Positions 58,811 through 64,000 of a stretch of DNA of 64,000 nt are shown here, in pieces. A model generated the notes under the pieces. That model had not been told where the DNA came from and made no database searches. It saw only the letters and a program-made list of their open reading frames with translations. Origin of the DNA: Laburnicola sp. R22_1 (Eukaryota > Ascomycota > Dothideomycetes > Pleosporales > Didymosphaeriaceae). Each line of letters starts with the position of its first letter. The first letter of the stretch is position 1. The translations under genes were made by a program, and so were the position numbers. The DNA is taken from the NCBI GenBank assembly GCA_014281115.1, contig JACONQ010000002.1:2294001-2358000 (forward strand). The letters run 5' to 3'.

Positions 58811-60311
58811 ACTGGAGGTTCCGCATTGCCTCGCGGCATGGGGTGTGGCGCAACGGGACGTGTCGTGTCTGCCCAGAACCAACCCATGATGAAAATTGGT
58901 ATTATGGAAGGATTAGGGTATCAAAGAAGAGGAGATACGCTTTGAAGAGCCGTGACGGAAAAGTGTGGCGGAGGTTGTCGGGGGAGAACTTTTCGGGCGG
59001 AGGTAGGTGCACGGTCGGGCTCGTCATGATCGGGGCGTCGTTGGCTTTGATTGGTCACTAAAAGTCGCCCGCAGGACAACCTCAACCTCCATCTGACACG
59101 ACTCCATCCTGAGGTCAACAACAACTATGAAGTTCCATCTCTATTACCATGGCTCTATGTTTTCTCATGTGACTAATCCATTGCCTTACTTTTTATACAC
59201 CAATCTCTGTTCCCGACCATAGACGTAGTTGCAGGTGGTTATCTCGTTAAGAGGCTGACGGAATACAATCACATGTTGCTTCGCCCCAACTTTCACGTAG
59301 AAGAGAAAGTGCAGGACTTAACTATAGAGATAACCCACAAAAATTGTGGGTGTCCTATAATTGGGACTCTACTGAGTAAGTTTCCGTCTTCGTGCACTCT
59401 TAAATTTATCCAGCTTTTGAGGACGCCTCTAGTTTATGGACCTTGCCATTAAACCGAATGGAATCAAAGGCATAAGCGTACCTCGATTAGCTTCTGCGGG
59501 AAGCACCGATTCGGAGGAATTGATTTGCTGGACAGAAGTTATGCAATGCATAGGATTTCGAGACGCTACTACCACTATTACACCTAGATGACTGCGCGTA
59601 GTTGCCCGTATCCCCTGCACATACACAATTTCCCCTACATATTATTACGCATTAAGGACATGGAGTATTCGCCTGTAGACAAACATCTGTAAAAAGAAGA
59701 AGTAGACAAGTATAGAACGGTAAGAATCACTTGATCCTGCCCGCACCAGACAATACTCAATGTTCGCAACCAGAGTAAGAAAAGAGCGGCAGTGGTCTCA
59801 CATCTTCACTATAACACAGTTAGCCTGCATTCTTTTCCTATCACTTTCTCGTTATCTACCCTTCCCTTGACTATACTCACATGTGCACCTGTGGGTGGTG
59901 AGAGAGGAAGCGTAGAAGAAGAGTTAGACTCCCCAGTCCAGTCACCCAACCCCAGCGTTCACCTCGTTGAGCTGAGCAAAAACGAGAACTGGACGTGGCT
60001 ATTGCTACCATAGGTAGTTTATACACTTGGTGAAGGAGCCGTACACCGCGAGGCCGCGTCCTCAGAAACGGTTTCCAGAGAATGGTATCCCAGCCTCCCT
60101 TCCAACATCCACCCTTCCTACACACCACCACCACCACAACAACAACAACAACTACCCCATCCACTTTCACCACCCACCCGCCCACCCGCCAAGCCCCGTC
60201 CCGCCCCTCCACCGCCCGCCCGCCTCCACTCCCCTAATCTCTCTCTTTCACCTCCGCCCACCCTACTATATATAATAGTCTTTTCTAAAATCCTCCATCA
60301 AAACAATACGC
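58811..60311. other. Intergenic, nothing recognised except microsatellites
   Basis: Upstream of the heme lyase. Trinucleotide runs (CCACCACCAC then AACAACAAC) lie at about 60124-60150 and CCACCCGCC repeats at 60170-60190. TATATATAATAG at 60266-60277 lies 35-45 bp before the possible Pol III gene, in the position of a TATA box. Confidence 0.45.
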
Positions 60312-60575
60312 GAACGCTGTGGTCCAGCGGTACGACGCCCCAACACCCAAACGGTCCAAGTGGTTACTCCCATTCGGCACTCCACCACCTCCTCGCTGCG
60401 CTCAGGAAAAAGAAATGGCACACAACGACAAAACATAATGGGACACACTATCCCCATTCACTGACGGAAGACATAGCAGCGGAGCGCAAGCCGGGAGTGG
60501 GGGGTGGGTAGAGTATCTGGGGCTAAGGGACGGGGAAACGTGGGTTCGAATCCCACCGCGTTCAAAACTTTTTTT
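60312..60575 (+). ncRNA. Possible Pol III RNA gene with A box, B box and terminator
   Basis: TGGTCCAGCGG (60320-60330) matches the A-box pattern TRGYNNANNNG. GTTCGAATC (60544-60552) is a perfect B box, inside a 5-bp stem GTGGG/CCCAC like a tRNA T arm. The ends GAACGCTGTGG and CCACCGCGTTC can pair with one mismatch. A run of seven T at 60569-60575 would end transcription. The boxes are about 215 bp apart, too far for an ordinary tRNA. No proper anticodon loop with T33 is visible. It could be a tRNA-derived gene with a large insertion, or another Pol III RNA. Confidence 0.45.
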
Positions 60576-61059
60576 GCCTTTTTTTTTAAAAAAAATGTCC
60601 TAGGTTTTTTTTTCTTTATGTAGACATAGTATGTATGTATGCCCTTGCGAAAATCTGTTTTTCTAAAGAAGAGAGACTATTATATGCTGTATAATTCTAG
60701 TAAGGTATTAAGCCTAAAGGTAGAGAAAAACACAACATGTAGGTAAGAAGAACGTCTAGCGCGCACATACACACATACACACATTACAGCAGAAGCTAAA
60801 TAAAAAACACAATATATAGGTAAGAAGAATGTCTAGCGCATATATAGACACACGCACACGATAAAGCAAAAACCAGACCTCTACTATCTTCGCGTGAAAA
60901 AGAACTTATGCCTTTCTCGTTCGCCTCTAGAATATGCAAACGCACCGTCCAACATGCCAACCACTATACATCCACCACAGCAAGCATACAAGCCAACAGT
61001 TCTACGCCTCTATCCAAGCAATAAAGCAAAAGAATCCAAAATCCAAAACAGAAAGCACA
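60576..61059. other. Intergenic, nothing recognised
   Basis: AT-rich with homopolymer runs of T and A at 60569-60595. Two copies of an approximately 80-bp related sequence (TAGGTAAGAAGAACGTCTAG at 60740-60759; TAGGTAAGAAGAATGTCTAG at 60815-60834) form an imperfect direct repeat. Confidence 0.5.
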
Positions 61060-64000
61060 TCACCACTTCCACGGCCCAAAAGACTGCCCGTCTTTAACCG
61101 TCCGATACGAGCAAGCCTGCCAATCGCAACCCTATCGTACTGTTAGCAATCCGCCTCACCGTTATCTTAGACCGCACGGGAACATAGAGCACACTCACCT
61201 GCTTATACACCTCCGTCCCCCACCACGTAAACCCATCCATCCACCCCGGAAACACAAACACGAAAAAGATAACCACCACCCCGACCGCTAGTCCCGAGTC
61301 CAGCGCCGCACTCAACGTCATGTTATACTTGATCCACCACTCCTTCCTCCGATTGCGGATCTGGTAATTGAACACGTAGCATACGATTGCCCAGACGCTA
61401 AAGTTCAAGCCCGTGGCCGGCGGGATCCAAGACACGGAGCCGAAGACAACGGGGAAGTTTATGCGGCGCAGGAAGGATTTGCGGTTGTGGCGGGCGGGCA
61501 GCCAGAAGAGGATGGGGAGGATGGCACCGAAGACGAAGAGCCACATGAGAGGGCGGTAGAGCTCGCCACGGCCGAAGAAGCGTGCGGGACCGACGAGACC
61601 CCAGAGGATGCTGCCGTTGAAGTGGACGCGCGCGATGGGGCAGGTGAAGCCGTTGACGGCCTCGGATGTGCAGATACCAGGTATGAAAGCGAGCATCCAG
61701 TTGAGCACGCCGATCTGGGTCAGGCTCGAGATGATGGTAGCCGAAAGTTGGAGGTTGAAGAGCGTCTTGGGCGGGATTTTCATGTAGTGACCTAATTTCA
61801 GGTCCGAGGAGAATTTAAGACCCTGCGTCGAGGTGATGTAGCCGTAGGTTGAGAAGACCATGTTCGCGACGGGGCGGCCTGGGAAGGCGCCACCGCAGAT
61901 GAGTTGACAGATGAGGTAGAGACTGCTTTGCTGGTTCGTGATTGCCATGATGATGCCGATGGGGACGAAGAGAATGACGCTGATTCCGAGGGCAAGCAAG
62001 AGTCCATACCAAGGTAGATGGATAGGGTAATATTCGACCACAAACATTCCGATGGCAGTCATACTGACCCCCGTGACGATGTACCAGAGTATTGGTACGT
62101 CGTCGTATCTCCGCATTAGCCGGTTGTGCACGTCTTCGGCAGTAAGTAGATCTTCTAGCACGGGCTCTGACGAGGTGCTCAATCTCTCTGTCCTGGAAGA
62201 GCTAGTTCGATCAAACTCTCCGGAGGTGTCCTGCAAAGGTTCGTAGTTGGCGCCGCGCTCTCTCCGAATTTGCGCCCACGAAAGACGCCATTGCTTTAGT
62301 ATGTCTTTTCCATGCCAAACAGCTGTGTGCGATATCAAAGCTGTCAAAGCAGCGAACTGAAGAGCATAGCTCAACACGTAGGTGATGGGAAGAAACACGC
62401 GGCTATATTTCTCGTACGCCTCTTTGTCGAATAAAAAATCGTCGGTGAGGATTTTGCTAACATCGAATGGCTTGCCACGATTGTCGAAGACTGCAGTTGA
62501 TAATATCGGCATGTAGGAAGAATACATCACGTTGCTGTAGTCTACCAGGATGTCAGCATGCTGCGACTAGACATCCGGGGGCGCGTACACATCACAGGGG
62601 CGAGTATCCACATGACCACAACAAGGCCGCCGAGGATGTTCAGGGCCGCCCAGAATGGAACAATGAGGGGAGATCCGATATATGCGATTTGCGCCCAGTC
62701 AAAAGTCACTGGGAACAAGCCCAGGCCAGAAGAGACTCCAAACTACAACGATTAGTAGCTGTTTGCTGGTAATGGGCATCGGTCTTACTAGATTCGCGAT
62801 TACGACGTTTTTCGGTGCAAACCACGTTATGACACTAAAGTAACTCAAGGCAGGCATAAGAAGTCCAGGCAGAAAGTAGAATGCGACAGCGCCAAGGAGA
62901 ACGCGTACGAAGAACTTGGATGGTGAGATTGTCCAACCATTAGCCGGCTTGTTCTCATCTTTGTGTAGCGCGGTGAACATAGTAGCGGGCACAAGCGTAC
63001 CGGGCCATATCATGCCGCTTGGTCGAACAAGATACTGCCGTGTAAGCCCAGCAAGTGCATAACCGAGGATTTGGGATGATAACGTGAGCAAGATCTGATA
63101 CACGACACCGAGATCTTGATGGTAAAACTTGGTTTGTTCGACGATGACCTGGTTCCTGCGTTAGCGTTGTGTTCTGAACGCTCTCAAGCTCACGTGAATA
63201 CTAACATCTGTCGCGAATGCAAATCCAAAGGATACATTGCTGCTAATATACACGCAGCAATGTTCTTTTAGATTCCAACGACCTTGTGCCAGCCAAAGTC
63301 GACATCTTGTCCTGTAGGAAAGCGTAGAAGGAATTACGCGAGCATTGTACGTCGAACCGCCTCTCGACTGCAGACATCCATTTTCAAAGGTCTCTTCCGG
63401 GTCGTATGCACGTTTGAGAAGTTGGTCCCATAAGAGACCAAGTGGATGAACAAGCAGAAGAGCTATGATGGGCGAAATGCTAACGCTGGGGTATCTCAGA
63501 GAAAAGAATAGATTGGTAGACGATCCAAGTATCGCAAATAATATCGAGAGGATCCACATCCGTGGCGTGTTGATGGACACTGTGAAGTCGTCGCTGGCGC
63601 CAACGGCTGCTCGCACTTCAGGATGAGGCGAATTTTCCAAGGGTAGGCCGTTGGCTTTGCTGTCAGGTATATCTTCCGACTCTGATGATTCATCGCTTCC
63701 TAATCCTTCCATCTGGCTGTTGGTGGAAGATGAGTGGGGACTTTTAAGAATATGTGGCACAGGAATCCCAGACGTCGTAACACCGCCATTGTTGAATTGT
63801 GCTTCTAGAAGCGGTTGTTCTTGGCCATCGAGTGCTCCATCAACAGGCGTGCTACTGCTGTCATCTCGAGTGCGCCGCCGTGCGCGCGATGTCGTGAAAG
63901 CCGGCTCGCTCCGGATCGACTCGTCCTGGCTGGACTCCACACGCGTCTGACGGTTCGCAGGTTCGCTGTTCCGGAGCTTGCTCTTTCCCTTTCTTTTGCG
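61060..64000 (-). CDS. Oligopeptide transporter (OPT family), start beyond the right edge
   Basis: Proton-coupled importer of small peptides or peptide-like metal chelates at the plasma membrane. The frame is open to the right edge and the only upstream starts are non-ATG, so the N-terminus is missing. Exons: 64000-63194, 63148-62789, 62742 to about 62570, about 62520-61199, and 61131-61060. The last short exon supplies the family ending CDWQACSYRTVKDGQSFGP. Hydrophobic segments include WILSILFAILGSSTNLFFSL, VYQILLTLSSQILGYALAGL, and MWLFVFGAILPILFWLPA. The loop SLYLICQLICGGAFPGRPVAN and KLGHYMKIPPKTLFNLQL are typical OPT motifs. The Ser-rich acidic N-terminus is cytosolic. The third intron is placed only roughly. 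Confidence 0.9.

Noticed and set aside
60312..60563. Ordinary intron-containing tRNA gene
   Set aside because: The would-be intron is about 180 nt, the acceptor stem has an extra base, and the anticodon loop lacks T33.

Overview
The window is nuclear DNA from a filamentous ascomycete (Pezizomycotina, probably a dothideomycete-like fungus; species not determined). The evidence is short introns of about 45-70 nt with GT..AG ends and CTAAC/CTAAT branch sites, a KapC-type bZIP factor, a Sch9-type C2-AGC kinase, dense genes on both strands, and one block of AT-rich, TA-rich DNA with the signature of repeat-induced point mutation (RIP).

Layout. (1) 1-18 kb, gene-rich: an anchored Cys-rich/Ser-Thr-rich surface protein, a glutaminyl-peptide cyclotransferase, a peroxisomal-type MaoC hydratase, a Sch9 kinase, NC2-beta, the ESCRT-III protein Did2, a short-chain dehydrogenase, and a kinase followed by an ankyrin-type C-terminal region. 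(2) 18.165-35.977 kb, a transposon nest with no host gene seen. (3) 36-64 kb, gene-rich: Arp8 (INO80), Erg25, Paf1, a Ufd1-domain zinc-finger protein, an F-box-type protein, a Yip1-family membrane protein, a pterin-carbinolamine dehydratase, kapC, cytochrome c heme lyase, a possible Pol III RNA gene, and an OPT transporter that runs off the right edge.

The main result is that the AT-rich block can be resolved by eye. An outer hAT transposon (18173-35969) has 25-bp perfect inverted ends and an exact 8-bp target duplication (GGGCCTAG). It is RIP-degraded and split by three insertions: a nearly intact relative of the same hAT group (18982-22128, duplication ATAGATAT), a 10.36-kb element with Mutator-like features (22290-32651, 10-bp duplication TAGCTATAGG) that itself holds a Copia-type LTR element and a 282-bp unmutated islet, and a 1.12-kb insertion (33339-34457, duplication TTAATTTA). 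Removing all three leaves 3143 bp, against 3147 bp for the nested relative. The ends of the outer element escaped RIP although its coding core is destroyed, and the inner element carries one RIP-type nonsense codon.

The host genes are mostly housekeeping: transcription (NC2-beta, Paf1, Arp8, kapC), membrane traffic (Did2, Yip1 family), ubiquitin (Ufd1-like, F-box), sterol, heme and pterin metabolism, and nutrient signalling (Sch9). They do not form a biosynthetic cluster. Gene structures were worked out by joining reading frames at plausible splice sites, and in most cases the joined lengths are multiples of three. Functions rest on recognised family motifs, not on database searches.
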